A DNA stretch of 64,000 nt from JAAYOS01 sp050950785 (GCA_050950785.1 JBMNIG010000007.1:62001-126000), one strand, 5' to 3'. Positions 17,806-26,796 are shown, counted from the stretch's first letter. A program made the numbers and translations. Notes: generated by a model not told the origin, from the sequence alone.

Positions 17806-18635
17806 TGATAAAGAAAGTCATACGTGCTCTTCCTACTGTCTTTGCTGTGGTGACATCGGGTTTCTTTCTACTTCCAATTATTCTGGTGGTATTTAACTCA
17901 TTGATGTCTAGCGGTGAGGTCAACAGCCTCTACGCTGCTTCAAATGATTATGCTGTACTGCGTTTTATCCCCAAAATGACTACTATAGAGCAGTACTACA
18001 GGGTGATGATTGAGGATCCTGCCTATCTCATTGTGTTTTGGAACTCCATGAGGATGGTAGTGCCAATTGTTGCAGGGCAGGTTTTCTTTGCATCCCTTGC
18101 AGCGTATGCTTTATCTTGCTTTGAGTTTAAGGGTAGAGAGGTAATATTCTTCATATATGTAGCTGTTATGCTGATGCCATCTCAGGCCACTATTGTGCCA
18201 AACTTTATTATGGTACGGAGGCTAGGACTTATTGATACCTTCCAGGCTGTTATATTTCCGGGTATGTTTGGAGCGTTTGGTGTTGTACTGCTTAGGCAGT
18301 TCATGCTGGCAGTACCTCGTGAATACATAGAGGCCGCAAGGCTTGAGGGGTCTGGGTTTATACGTGTACTGTTTCAAATAGTTATACCGTTGGTAAAGGG
18401 CGGTTTTGTGAGTGTTATTATACTATGTTTTGTAGATAATTGGGGAATGGTTGAGACGCCTCTGGTGTTTTTATCTGACAAAACCATGAGTCCTATCAGC
18501 GTGTTTTTATCAGGTGCCGGGATGTCTGGAGAGTTGTTTGCTGCCAGTGTGCTTGCCATGACACCACCATTGCTTCTCTTTCTTGTGGGAAGGGATGAGC
18601 TGGTTAAAGGGATTGAACTCTCAGGGCTGAAGTGA
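17802..18635 (+). CDS. MalG-like ABC transporter permease
   Basis: About 277 residues. AAGGAGGAGG precedes two consecutive ATGs (17802 and 17805); the first is given. It has the TVFAVVTSGFFLLPIILVVFNSLM first helix and the EAA loop YIEAARLEGSGFIRVLFQIVIPL typical of MalG/CUT1 permeases. It overlaps the MalF-like gene by 4 bp and is followed 22 bp later by the adaptor gene. The heterodimer with MalF would import a ligand delivered by the binding protein at 6595, or be used in a non-import role in this mixed cluster (inference). Confidence 0.88.
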   Translation: MMIKKVIRALPTVFAVVTSGFFLLPIILVVFNSLMSSGEVNSLYAASNDYAVLRFIPKMTTIEQYYRVMIEDPAYLIVFWNSMRMVVPIVAGQVFFASLAAYALSCFEFKGREVIFFIYVAVMLMPSQATIVPNFIMVRRLGLIDTFQAVIFPGMFGAFGVVLLRQFMLAVPREYIEAARLEGSGFIRVLFQIVIPLVKGGFVSVIILCFVDNWGMVETPLVFLSDKTMSPISVFLSGAGMSGELFAASVLAMTPPLLLFLVGRDELVKGIELSGLK

Positions 18636-18657
18636 CTGATTGAAGGAGGCTTTTGTC

Positions 18658-20265
18658 GTGTTTGGAAAGAAATATACCGTGAGGGCTGTTATTATATTTT
18701 TTGTGGTTGTCATTATATGCTCATTTTCAGCTAAGACTATTTACTATTTTACACTGCCTAAAGTTGCTGTTGAGCGCCCCAGAGCCAGTACATATAACCA
18801 GGTTGTAAACCTTTCTCAAGGTATTGCTGAAATTAAAGGAAGTGAAGTCGTGGAGATTGATTTGCCAGCGGCTATCACTGTGGATGAGGTTCTGGTAAAG
18901 AAAGGGCAGCGGATCACTGAAGGGGACACCATACTGCGCCTGAATACAGGTGAAATAAAGAAGCAGTTAGTTGCACTTGAAAAGACAAAGGAGAGTGCTG
19001 AAATAGCTCTTTCTGAGTTTGTCCGCAATTTTAACCAGCGTGTTGCAGACTTGAGCAGCCACATTCCTAAAGGCATGAGTGGCGGTGTTGTTAGTGTGAA
19101 TAGCACACAGAGTGGTATAGTCATATCTGTTGGTGCCAAACAGGGAGATACTGTATTGTCCGGGGCACGCCTGTTTGAAGTGGCTGACAGTACCCGTTTA
19201 GTGCTTAAACTGCCGTTTGCTACATCATATGATATCAAGATTGGTATGAGTGCGGATGTCTCAATACCTTCCCACATGACTGTTGTAAGTGGTACAGTAA
19301 AGGAAATAGGTGGAGAGGTTACAACACCTCACGGTTCAAAGGGACGCATGGTGAGTATTGAAGTTGTAAATCCGGGCACATTGACCGCAGGTACAGAAGC
19401 TATTGCTACCATTGAAGGGGGCATAGCACCAATGGAGTCAGGGGAGTTGGAGTACTCCAATGTGTCTGCCATATTTGCGGATACTTCAGGGTATGTTGCT
19501 GATGTTAATGTAAGCTTGTATGAGCATGTTTCCGCTGGAGCTACGTTAATGAAGATAGAGCTGCCAGATGGTGAAGCAACAAGGGACGAGCTGAACTACA
19601 TGCTCACCACAGGTATATACAACGGCAGGACTGAAAAACAGCTACAGGACAATTTGGATGAAGTAGAGGCAGCTATTACTGTACTTAGAAATCTGGAGGA
19701 GACAGGTGAAGTTATAGCTACAACATCCGGAATGATCTCTTCATTATCTGTACAAACGGGAATGAGGTTTGCGGGTGGCACTCTGTATGGGGTTGCTCCG
19801 GAGAATTCATCATATCACATTGTATTTACATCAGGAGAGTTATCCTCTGTTGAAGAGGGACAGAAATGCAGTGTATATGGATATATAGACGGACGTAAAG
19901 TCAAAGCAAACGCAACAATCAAGGAGGTTGGCTTGGGCTATGCAATGGCCGAGTCATATGAAATTAGCAGCACTTTTGCTCAGGCACAACCGTTTTATGC
20001 TGAGGTAACACTAGATTCTAAACCCATACCTATATCTGTTCCTGCAAGTGCTATGGTGAGTTCAAACTATGTGTACGTGGTAGGCACAAGGAACAGTGTT
20101 ATGGGTAGTGAGTACATTGCAGTGCTCCGTGAGGTAACCACCGGTGAAGTCTTTGGCGGTACTGTTGAAATAATAAGTGGTCTTGCGCAGGATGAGGATG
20201 TCATTGTATCCTGGGACCGCTCTCTCAGTGATGGTGCAGTTATTGACATTGTTATAGGTAAGTAG
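18658..20265 (+). CDS. HlyD/membrane-fusion-type efflux adaptor protein
   Basis: About 535 residues from GTG 18658, chosen for AAGGAGG 8 nt upstream; an in-frame TTG at 18640 lacks a site. One N-terminal membrane helix (VIIFFVVVIICSFSAKTIYYF) leads into repeated lipoyl/barrel-sandwich segments (LPAAITVDEVLVKKGQRITEGDTILRL; TQSGIVISVGAKQGDTVLSGARLFEV; TSGYVADVNVSLYEHVSAGATLMKI) and short coiled coils. It is longer than common HlyD/AcrA adaptors because the barrel-sandwich motif recurs. In Gram-positives such adaptors work with MacB-type permeases, and one follows 2 bp downstream. Confidence 0.8.
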   Translation: MFGKKYTVRAVIIFFVVVIICSFSAKTIYYFTLPKVAVERPRASTYNQVVNLSQGIAEIKGSEVVEIDLPAAITVDEVLVKKGQRITEGDTILRLNTGEIKKQLVALEKTKESAEIALSEFVRNFNQRVADLSSHIPKGMSGGVVSVNSTQSGIVISVGAKQGDTVLSGARLFEVADSTRLVLKLPFATSYDIKIGMSADVSIPSHMTVVSGTVKEIGGEVTTPHGSKGRMVSIEVVNPGTLTAGTEAIATIEGGIAPMESGELEYSNVSAIFADTSGYVADVNVSLYEHVSAGATLMKIELPDGEATRDELNYMLTTGIYNGRTEKQLQDNLDEVEAAITVLRNLEETGEVIATTSGMISSLSVQTGMRFAGGTLYGVAPENSSYHIVFTSGELSSVEEGQKCSVYGYIDGRKVKANATIKEVGLGYAMAESYEISSTFAQAQPFYAEVTLDSKPIPISVPASAMVSSNYVYVVGTRNSVMGSEYIAVLREVTTGEVFGGTVEIISGLAQDEDVIVSWDRSLSDGAVIDIVIGK

Positions 20266-20267
20266 CT

Positions 20268-21410
20268 ATGAATGTAGAAAACATTAAGAGACTGGTTCTT
20301 TCTATAGTTATTTTAGTTTTGGGGGTTGTTTTTCAGTACCGTTCTATGAATGCACTTGAGGATTATGACTATACACTCGTTACCTTTGATGGCGGTATGA
20401 CATGGGAGGACAGTTTAGAAATTAATAAAAATGCACGTAGAATTGAGGGCACAGCTGCATTTTCCAGAAGTGATGGAGTATATATTTTTAACGATTTTCA
20501 GAGAGGAGTACAGGTAACTCTGTACACCTGTAGTGAAAGCTATTTTGACATACTTAAACTGCCACGTATTAGCGGCCGCTTCCTTTGGGACGGTGATTCT
20601 ATTGAACGACGCAACGTAGCAGTTATAGATGAAAACCTTGCAACACACCTATTTGCCGGAAAGGATTGTATTGGTGAGAAAATACTCGTAAACAGGACAG
20701 AGTATGAAATTGTTGGTGTCTGCGGTGCAGAGGACGGAGTATTTACTTCAGTGGATGAGTACGCCATATACCTTCCTCTTGATTCATTCACTTCATATAA
20801 CACCATGGGAGGCTGCCTTCTAAGGTCTTCTGATGACATATCTGTAACCTTTGCCTTGCAGAGAGGTATACTTTCTACAAGGCGTATGCTTGGCGCTCAA
20901 AACCTTGATATGAAATCTAACATGTGGTCTATGACCGGACATATATCACAGTTCTTGATATTTCTTATGGCTTTAGTTTTTGTCCTAAGCATACTTTACT
21001 GGTATGCCAAACTATTAATAAAGAAGGTACGCCAAGAGCTCCAAGAGCTGTTCTTTATAGATTTACTGAAGCAATATCGTAAGGTTATTATATTACATAT
21101 TTTAGGTGTATTGGCTCTTGTGTCCCTGTATGTGCTATGGTTCCGAGCAGTTAGCTTCACTTTGATCCTTGACCCAGATATTATACCAAGTAGCCTTATT
21201 GATATAGGACAGTGGATAGACAACCTACAGATGTATAGCCGTGCACAAAACTCAACACTAAATATTCCATTAAGTGCATCATACCAGGTGTCGTACTATG
21301 GATCTATTCTACTTGCATCTTCATTAGTCTGCTTACTAACCGTAAGATATTTGCTCTTCTCTTTTGTACAACCATATATTGATACATTAAAGAAACATCT
21401 GTTGCTTTAA
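20268..21410 (+). CDS. MacB/FtsX-like permease with extracytoplasmic core domain
   Basis: 380 residues. Membrane helix (LVLSIVILVLGVVFQY), then a MacB periplasmic-core-type domain (CSESYFDILKLPRISGRF, NVAVIDENLATHLFAGKDCIGEKILVNRTEYEIVGV), then three C-terminal helices (FLIFLMALVFVLSILYWYA and two more). The core motif is clear while the FtsX helices are divergent. MacB permeases need a separate ATPase, and none is adjacent. It probably forms the inner unit for the adaptor at 18658 in the same operon. Confidence 0.75.
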   Translation: MNVENIKRLVLSIVILVLGVVFQYRSMNALEDYDYTLVTFDGGMTWEDSLEINKNARRIEGTAAFSRSDGVYIFNDFQRGVQVTLYTCSESYFDILKLPRISGRFLWDGDSIERRNVAVIDENLATHLFAGKDCIGEKILVNRTEYEIVGVCGAEDGVFTSVDEYAIYLPLDSFTSYNTMGGCLLRSSDDISVTFALQRGILSTRRMLGAQNLDMKSNMWSMTGHISQFLIFLMALVFVLSILYWYAKLLIKKVRQELQELFFIDLLKQYRKVIILHILGVLALVSLYVLWFRAVSFTLILDPDIIPSSLIDIGQWIDNLQMYSRAQNSTLNIPLSASYQVSYYGSILLASSLVCLLTVRYLLFSFVQPYIDTLKKHLLL

Positions 21411-21582
21411 CCGGGAATGTAACAATTATTTGTCAGTAGGTATGGGGTATGTTACTCTGCTTTGGGAGGAGCAAACATATGTAGTATTTCTCTATAGCTT
21501 TTAGTAGGAAATGAGTATACGTCGGACTGGATATTTATGCTAATTCCCGCGTGCTAATTTTGGAGAGTGGAGGATGCTTTTT

Positions 21583-22392
21583 ATGAATTGTTTAGTGGAA
21601 GCTATAAGCAGGGCAAAGTGTAAAGAGGGCGAAATGGTTTTTTGGTGGCTGGGTCAATTGGGCTATGCAATAAAAATCTCAGGTTTGATTATCTATATCG
21701 ATGGATTCTTTACCGACGTTCCCGGAAGGAGCATCCCGCCAAGGATACATGGGAATGAGATCAATAATGCAGACATCATTATGGGCACCCATGACCACTT
21801 AGACCATATTGACAGAGCAGCATGGGTAGATATCGCAAAAGCATCACCACAGGCTGTCTTCATTGTACCTGCAGGTGTAGTATCTACCCTTGAGAAGGAG
21901 CTTCCAGTTTTAAGCGGGCGTCTCATCGGCGTTAACGATGGACAGACAGTCAACTGCAAGGGGCTTGAGATTACCGGAATAGCGGCGGCACATGAATTTT
22001 TAGATTTTGACCCTGAAACAGGTCTCTACCCCTATATGGGCTACTCGGTAAGTGACGGGACAGTGAGGTTTTACCACTCAGGTGATACCTGTATATACGA
22101 AGGTATGATTTCGAAAATAAGGCGGAACGGACACCTCAACGTTGCGTTTCTCCCCATCAACGGACGTGATGCAGTGCGTCTGAGGGCGAACTGTATTGGG
22201 AACATGACTTATCAGGAAGCTGTCGATCTCGCGGGAACTCTTAAGCCTGATTTGACGGTTCCAGGACATTATGACATGTTTAAACATAACAGCGAGGATC
22301 CACAAAAATTTGAAGATTACTTTAATCTGAAGTATCCTAAATTAAAATGCTGGATAGGCAAACATTATGAAGAAGTAACATATAGGCAATAA
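21583..22392 (+). CDS. Metallo-beta-lactamase-fold hydrolase, UlaG-like
   Basis: About 269 residues from ATG 21583, 9 nt after GTGGAGG; the in-frame ATG at 21574 touches the ribosome site. The metal-binding motif is THDHLDHID, followed by a further histidine in AAAHEF and FYHSGDTCIYEG, the pattern of UlaG-like L-ascorbate-6-phosphate lactonases and related hydrolases. It stands alone between the transport cluster and the ribosomal block; the substrate is unknown. Confidence 0.8.
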   Translation: MNCLVEAISRAKCKEGEMVFWWLGQLGYAIKISGLIIYIDGFFTDVPGRSIPPRIHGNEINNADIIMGTHDHLDHIDRAAWVDIAKASPQAVFIVPAGVVSTLEKELPVLSGRLIGVNDGQTVNCKGLEITGIAAAHEFLDFDPETGLYPYMGYSVSDGTVRFYHSGDTCIYEGMISKIRRNGHLNVAFLPINGRDAVRLRANCIGNMTYQEAVDLAGTLKPDLTVPGHYDMFKHNSEDPQKFEDYFNLKYPKLKCWIGKHYEEVTYRQ

Positions 22393-22431
22393 AAGAGAGA
22401 CAAAAATAAAGAAAATAATTGAAAATAATTA

Positions 22432-22460
22432 TTGACCTGCGGATTGTAATGTGATATAGT
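22432..22460 (+). promoter_or_regulatory. Sigma-A-type promoter for rpmG-secE-nusG
   Basis: TTGACC (22432-22437), a 17-bp spacer, and TATAGT (22455-22460), about 105 bp before rpmG. Confidence 0.75.
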
Positions 22461-22565
22461 TATCCTACCTTTCAACAGGGGTTCTTTTTTTGTTGCGAAA
22501 AAACAGTGTAGAACCACTCTGTGATAAGGGAGGCAAAAAGTCCATATTATAAGGAGGTGCCGCAC

Positions 22566-22715
22566 ATGCGTGTCAAAATCACACTATCCTGCACTGAGTG
22601 CAAGCAAAGAAACTACAACACAATGAAAAACAAGAAGAATGATCCGGAGAGACTTGAAATGAACAAGTACTGCCGGTTCTGTCGCAAACACACGGTCCAC
22701 AAAGAATCTAAGTAG
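22566..22715 (+). CDS. rpmG: 50S ribosomal protein L33
   Basis: 49 residues, zinc-binding form with CTEC and CRFC pairs (VKITLSCTECKQRNY, KYCRFCRKHTVHKE). ATG 22566 follows AAGGAGG. It is the first gene of the block with secE and nusG, the usual order in Bacillota. Confidence 0.97.
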   Translation: MRVKITLSCTECKQRNYNTMKNKKNDPERLEMNKYCRFCRKHTVHKESK

Positions 22716-22724
22716 GGGGACGCC

Positions 22725-22967
22725 ATGGCTGAGACAAAAAGCAAAAGTAAACAGCAGAACTACTTTGCACGTACCGGTAAGAGGATCGCTAAGTGGTTCC
22801 GTGAGATGAGGGCTGAACTCAAAAAGGTCGTATGGCCTACTCCAAAGCAGGTTCTGAACAACACGTGGGTTGTCATCATAACCGTACTGATCGTGGGACT
22901 GGTTATTTCTCTTTTTGGTCTAGCGGCCACACAGGGAATTTCACTTTTAGTTGGTCTCACAAAATAA
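22725..22967 (+). CDS. secE: Preprotein translocase subunit SecE
   Basis: 80 residues, the short single-helix form. A basic N-terminus leads to FREMRAELKKVVWPTPKQV, the conserved amphipathic and hinge region, and one membrane helix (TWVVIITVLIVGLVISLFGL). It clamps SecY in the translocon. Confidence 0.97.
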   Translation: MAETKSKSKQQNYFARTGKRIAKWFREMRAELKKVVWPTPKQVLNNTWVVIITVLIVGLVISLFGLAATQGISLLVGLTK

Positions 22968-23012
22968 TACTGTTGATTTTTAAGATTAGACGGTAAGGGT
23001 TAGGAGCAGACA

Positions 23013-23534
23013 ATGGCAGACGAAGCGAGATGGTACGTAGTACACACATATTCAGGATATGAAAGCAAGGTCGCGGCGACGATCAAGACGATTGTCGAAA
23101 ACAGGAAGCTCCACGATCTGATTCTTGATGTAAATGTCCCCACCGAAATTGTCACAGAGATCAAGGACTCGAAGACAAAGCAGGTCGAGAGGAAGATATT
23201 CCCGGGGTATGTACTTGTCAAGATGATTATGACTGACGAGAGCTGGCATGCTGTACGGAACACCCGCGGTGTCACCGGGTTTGTCGGACCGGGGTCGAAA
23301 CCGATTCCGCTGACAGACGAGGAAGTTTTGTCGCTTGGCGTGGAAAAGCACGAAATAAAGGTGTCCTATGGTGTTGGAGACAGCGTGAAGATAACCGATG
23401 GTCCGCTTGAGGACTTTATAGGTACAGTGGAGGATCTCGCGCCGGAAAAGAACAAGGTGCGCGTCGTTGTGTCCATGTTTGGACGGGAAACACCCGTTGA
23501 GCTTGCTCTCGACCAGGTTGAACCTGTTATTTAG
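23013..23534 (+). CDS. nusG: Transcription termination/antitermination factor NusG
   Basis: 173 residues. The NGN domain is marked by RWYVVHTYSGYESKV and by FPGYVLVKMIMTDESWHAVRNTRGVTGFVG. A C-terminal KOW domain follows (VGDSVKITDGPLEDFIGTV). NusG binds RNA polymerase and modulates pausing and Rho or ribosome coupling. It lies 45 bp after secE. Confidence 0.98.
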   Translation: MADEARWYVVHTYSGYESKVAATIKTIVENRKLHDLILDVNVPTEIVTEIKDSKTKQVERKIFPGYVLVKMIMTDESWHAVRNTRGVTGFVGPGSKPIPLTDEEVLSLGVEKHEIKVSYGVGDSVKITDGPLEDFIGTVEDLAPEKNKVRVVVSMFGRETPVELALDQVEPVI

Positions 23535-23739
23535 ACGTATACTTCGGCAACCGTAACTGATGTACACTGCTGCGAGCCGAAAAATTGGCAAGAGCGATAG
23601 CAGCAGAGGTTTATATATTGCGCAGAAAATAGGTGCGCCGGATGTCGTTTACGTGGGAGGAGTTCCCTCCGCAAAGCGCGCAGCCGCAGGGTGGTCAATG
23701 CGCGCCCCACCACATTATATTTAGGAGGTGCCATGTTAC
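23535..23739 (+). promoter_or_regulatory. Leader region of rplK-rplA
   Basis: A 205-bp GC-rich gap contains a GGAGG/CCTCC stem (23656-23660 with 23666-23670) and a later GGGTGG...CCCACC pairing before the rplK ribosome site AGGAGG (23723-23728). L1 is known to repress its own L11-L1 mRNA through a leader structure; that this gap does so is inference. Confidence 0.4.
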
Positions 23740-24166
23740 ATGGCTCAAAAAGTAGTAGGATATATTAAGCTTCAGATTCCTGCGGGAAAAGCAACTCCCG
23801 CACCACCTGTTGGCCCCGCACTGGGACAGCACGGTGTTAACATTGTAGCTTTTACAAAAGAATTCAACGAGCGCACAAAAAAATGATGTCGGACTGATCA
23901 TTCCGGTCGTCATCACCGTATATGCAGACCGTTCCTTTAGCTTTATCACAAAGACACCTCCCGCAGCCGTTCTTATAAAGAAGGCCTGCAAAATTGAAAA
24001 GGCATCAGCGGTTCCCAACAAGGACAAGGTTGCTACCATTTCAAAAGAGGATGTCCGCAAAATTGCCGAGTTAAAAATGCCCGATCTGAACGCCGCATCT
24101 GTTGAGGCTGCCATGCGCATGGTTGCCGGCACCGCACGCAGCATGGGCATTCTCGTGGAAGAGTAA
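23740..24166 (+). CDS. rplK: 50S ribosomal protein L11, with apparent one-base frameshift
   Basis: ATG 23740 gives VGYIKLQIPAGKATPAPPVGPALGQHGVNI...FNERTKK and then TGA at 23885. A run of seven A (23877-23883) sits at the break; with six A the frame continues NDVGLIIPVVITVYADRSFSF... through ...MRMVAGTARSMGILVEE to TAA at 24164-24166, a normal 141-residue L11. Both halves are well conserved. The likeliest cause is a base-calling error in the homopolymer; slippage-corrected expression is possible but unproven. Confidence 0.88.
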
Positions 24167-24178
24167 GGGAGGGTCATT

Positions 24179-24871
24179 ATGTTTAGAGGCAAAAAATACA
24201 AAGAGAGCGTAAAACTATTTGACAAAACTGCGCTTTATGAAGTTAGAGAAGCGCTTGATCTCGTAATAAAAACAGCAAAAGCTAAATTCGATGAGACTGT
24301 CGAGCTTCATGTAAGGCTCGGTGTTGACAGCCGTCACGCTGACCAGCAGGTCCGCGGTGCGATAGTTCTGCCGCACGGAACCGGTAAGAACGTCCGTGTT
24401 TTGGTAATTGCTAAGGGCGACAAGGCTCAGGAAGCTATTGACGCAGGAGCCGACTTTGTCGGTGCCGAGGAAATGGTAGAGCGCATTCAGAAAGAAAACT
24501 TTTTCGATTACGATGTCGTCGTAGCCACCCCGAACATGATGGGTGTTGTCGGTAAGATCGGTCGTATTTTGGGACCAAAGGGCCTCATGCCCAACCCGAA
24601 GGCTGGCACCGTTACCATGGATGTGGCAAAAGCCGTTGCCGAGTTGAAGGCTGGTAAGATCGAATACCGTCTTGATAAGACTAACATCATCCACTGCCCA
24701 ATCGGCAAAGTATCCTTCGGAGTCGACAAGCTGACAGAGAACTTTGATACTCTCATGAATGCCATCATCAAGGCAAAGCCCGCAGCTGCAAAGGGACAGT
24801 ATATCCGTTCCTGCGTTGTTGCGTCCACAATGGGCCCGGGTATTAAAGTCAATGCCACTCGTGCCGTCTAA
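24179..24871 (+). CDS. rplA: 50S ribosomal protein L1
   Basis: 230 residues with the L1 hallmarks VELHVRLGVDSRHADQQVRG, TPNMMGVVGKIGRILGPKGLMPNPKAGTV and GKIEYRLDKTNIIHCPIGK. It forms the L1 stalk and is the classical autoregulator of rplK-rplA. It starts 12 bp after rplK. Confidence 0.98.
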   Translation: MFRGKKYKESVKLFDKTALYEVREALDLVIKTAKAKFDETVELHVRLGVDSRHADQQVRGAIVLPHGTGKNVRVLVIAKGDKAQEAIDAGADFVGAEEMVERIQKENFFDYDVVVATPNMMGVVGKIGRILGPKGLMPNPKAGTVTMDVAKAVAELKAGKIEYRLDKTNIIHCPIGKVSFGVDKLTENFDTLMNAIIKAKPAAAKGQYIRSCVVASTMGPGIKVNATRAV

Positions 24872-24888
24872 GTTTTAATAACTTTTGC

Positions 24889-24917
24889 TTGACATTTGCG
24901 AATGAAATTGATATATT
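24889..24917 (+). promoter_or_regulatory. Sigma-A-type promoter for rplJ-rplL
   Basis: TTGACA (24889-24894), 17-bp spacer, TATATT (24912-24917), between rplA and the L10 leader. Confidence 0.75.
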
Positions 24918-24924
24918 TGTTTAG

Positions 24925-25060
24925 CGTTCCAAAGACAGCAGGAAGCCCACAGGCTTTAAAAGGCGAATAGCCGTCCCGCCGAGGAAAAGCAAAGAGAAGA
25001 AATGAAGTACTCTCATTGACTTATTCCGTGCCTGTATGTCTTTGTACATGCAGGCACGTT
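24925..25060 (+). promoter_or_regulatory. L10 leader (autoregulatory RNA) with attenuator hairpin
   Basis: The segment has the L10-leader core (CGTTCCAAAGACAGC, AGCCCACAGGCTTTAAAAGG and GCCGTCCCGCCGAGG) that binds the L10-L12 complex in Bacillota. It ends in a strong hairpin (25027-25039 with 25046-25058) and a short T-rich tail, so excess L10 would favour early termination. The motif call is by eye. Confidence 0.75.
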
Positions 25061-25101
25061 TGATTTAGGGACGCGGCATATTAATCCATGGAGGTGAAAC
25101 T

Positions 25102-25644
25102 GTGCCAAACGCCAAAATATTGGAGCAAAAGAAAGCTCTCGTAGCAGCTCTCGCTGAGAAGTTGAAAAATGCTACATCGGGAGTGCTGGTTGACTACAAA
25201 GGTATCAACGTAGCAGACGATACAAAGCTTCGTGCCGACATGCGCAAGGCTGACGTCGAATATTCAGTCTACAAAAACACGATGATAAGGTTGGCAGCAA
25301 GAGAGGCAGGACTCGAAGGCCTCGAGCCATTCCTTAGCGGAACCACAGCTATCGCTATGAGTGAGACCGATGTTACAGCCCCAGCAAAAATAATCGTTGA
25401 TTATGCAAAGAAGATCCAGGGTAAATTTGAAGTCAAGGTTGGTTTTGTTGAGGGTAAAGTAGTCGACGTAAAGGAAGTAGAGGCTATTGCAGCTCTTCCA
25501 TCGAAGGAAGTCCTCGTTGCTACTGTCCTTGCCGGCTTGAATGCGCCGATCAGTGGTTTTGTCAATGTGCTCAACGGAAATCTGCGTGGTCTCGCTATTG
25601 CGCTTAATGCAATTCGTGAAAAGAAGGAATCCGAGGCAGCATAA
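25102..25644 (+). CDS. rplJ: 50S ribosomal protein L10
   Basis: 180 residues from GTG 25102 after GGAGGTG. The family pattern is SGVLVDYKGINVADDTKLRADMRKA..EYSVYKNTMIRLA. The C-terminal helix binds L7/L12 dimers to form the stalk. It is followed by rplL. Confidence 0.97.
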   Translation: MPNAKILEQKKALVAALAEKLKNATSGVLVDYKGINVADDTKLRADMRKADVEYSVYKNTMIRLAAREAGLEGLEPFLSGTTAIAMSETDVTAPAKIIVDYAKKIQGKFEVKVGFVEGKVVDVKEVEAIAALPSKEVLVATVLAGLNAPISGFVNVLNGNLRGLAIALNAIREKKESEAA

Positions 25645-25736
25645 ACGGGCAAACCATTATTCTAAGCAGTATAACTTAAAACATTTTATCGAATCAATTT
25701 ATTTTACATTTTATGATTATTATGGAGGCTATTATA

Positions 25737-26114
25737 ATGAGTGAGAAAGTAACAAAACTTATTGAAGATGTAAAAGCACTTACCGTTCTTGAACTGAGCG
25801 AGCTTGTAAAGGCTCTCGAAGAAGAGTTTGGCGTATCCGCCGCTGCTCCTGTAGCAGTTGCTGCTGCTCCTGCAGCTGCTGCCGCTCCTGCTGAAGAAGA
25901 GAAGACCGAGTTTGACGTGATCCTTGCCGAAGTTGGCGCCAAGAAGATCGAAGTCATCAAGGTTGTCCGCGAAGTTACCTCCCTTGGTCTCAAGGAAGCT
26001 AAGGCTCTCGTTGACGAAGCTCCGAAGCCGATCAAAGAAGGCGTCAGCAAAGAGGATGCCGAAGAGCTCAAGAAGAAATTCGAAGCTGCCGGCGCAAAGA
26101 TCGAGCTTAAGTAA
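25737..26114 (+). CDS. rplL: 50S ribosomal protein L7/L12
   Basis: 125 residues from ATG 25737 (GGAGG upstream). N-terminal dimerisation helix VTKLIEDVKALTVLELSELVKALEEEFG, alanine-rich hinge, and the C-terminal factor-binding domain with KKIEVIKVVREVTSLGLKEAKALVDEAPK. The next gene is normally rpoB, but here a terminator follows at once. Confidence 0.98.
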   Translation: MSEKVTKLIEDVKALTVLELSELVKALEEEFGVSAAAPVAVAAAPAAAAAPAEEEKTEFDVILAEVGAKKIEVIKVVREVTSLGLKEAKALVDEAPKPIKEGVSKEDAEELKKKFEAAGAKIELK

Positions 26115-26137
26115 GAAAGTTTGTTACAGAACAAATT

Positions 26138-26173
26138 GGGCGATGGGGAAATATCCTCATCGCTCATTTTTTT
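26138..26173 (+). terminator. Intrinsic terminator after rplL
   Basis: Stem 26138-26149 with 26154-26165 (GGGCGATGGGGA / TCCTCATCGCTC), followed by a run of seven T (26167-26173). Confidence 0.85.
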
Positions 26174-26248
26174 GATATATCACAGGAAAAGGCTGTGTTT
26201 TCTTGTCTTAGAGTAAATTTCAAGACAGAGGTACACCCCTTAGTATAT

Positions 26249-26796
26249 TTATTGTGTTTTGTCGCAGGAGAATTTATATCCGATTCCTTTTATCGTTTCT
26301 TTTCAACTTTTTTGCGGATGTTACTGATATGAACCGCAAGTGTGCGATAGTCGCCAAAACTATCAGCGTTCCAGATAGTCTGAAAGAGCCTTTCATTCTC
26401 AAATACCACTCCCGAATTCTGTGCAAGTAGTGCAAGCAGCTTAAACTCCTTTGGTGAAAAGGGGATTTCATTACCGTTGGCCACTACAATATGCTTTTCA
26501 AGATCTATCAGTAACCCGGGATGGCAAATGAGTTTTTCTCCGGAATCAATAGTGCCTTCCTGTGTCCAATTTAAAACATTATCAGAATCGGTCAGTATCC
26601 TGTTTCGCCTAAGATGAGCTCTTACCCTTGCCAGGAGTTCGATAGACTCGAAGGGTTTTCCAATATAGTCATCTCCCCTTGCTATAAGCCAAATTGATTT
26701 TTCAGTTAGGCTTGATTTGCTACTTAGGAAAATTATCGGGGCAGTAATCGATTTTCGAAGTTCCTGGCAAACTTCAATTCCGTCAAGTTCAGGCAT
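26249..26796 (-). pseudogene. Decayed OmpR-type response regulator
   Basis: The frame 26796-26290 begins inside the receiver domain (MPELDGIEVCQELRKS..), lacks the phospho-acceptor half, and includes a winged-helix domain (PFSPKEFKLLALLAQNSGVVFENERLFQTIWN.., LAVHISNIRKKVEKK). The expected end, ETIKGIGYKF.., is present but in another frame and after a small deletion, ending with a stop at 26249-26251. No full N-terminus is recoverable upstream. It is a remnant without its partner kinase. Confidence 0.75.

Noticed and set aside
25694..26167. 157-codon frame antisense to rplL
   Set aside because: Serine/alanine-rich shadow of the L7/L12 codon pattern.
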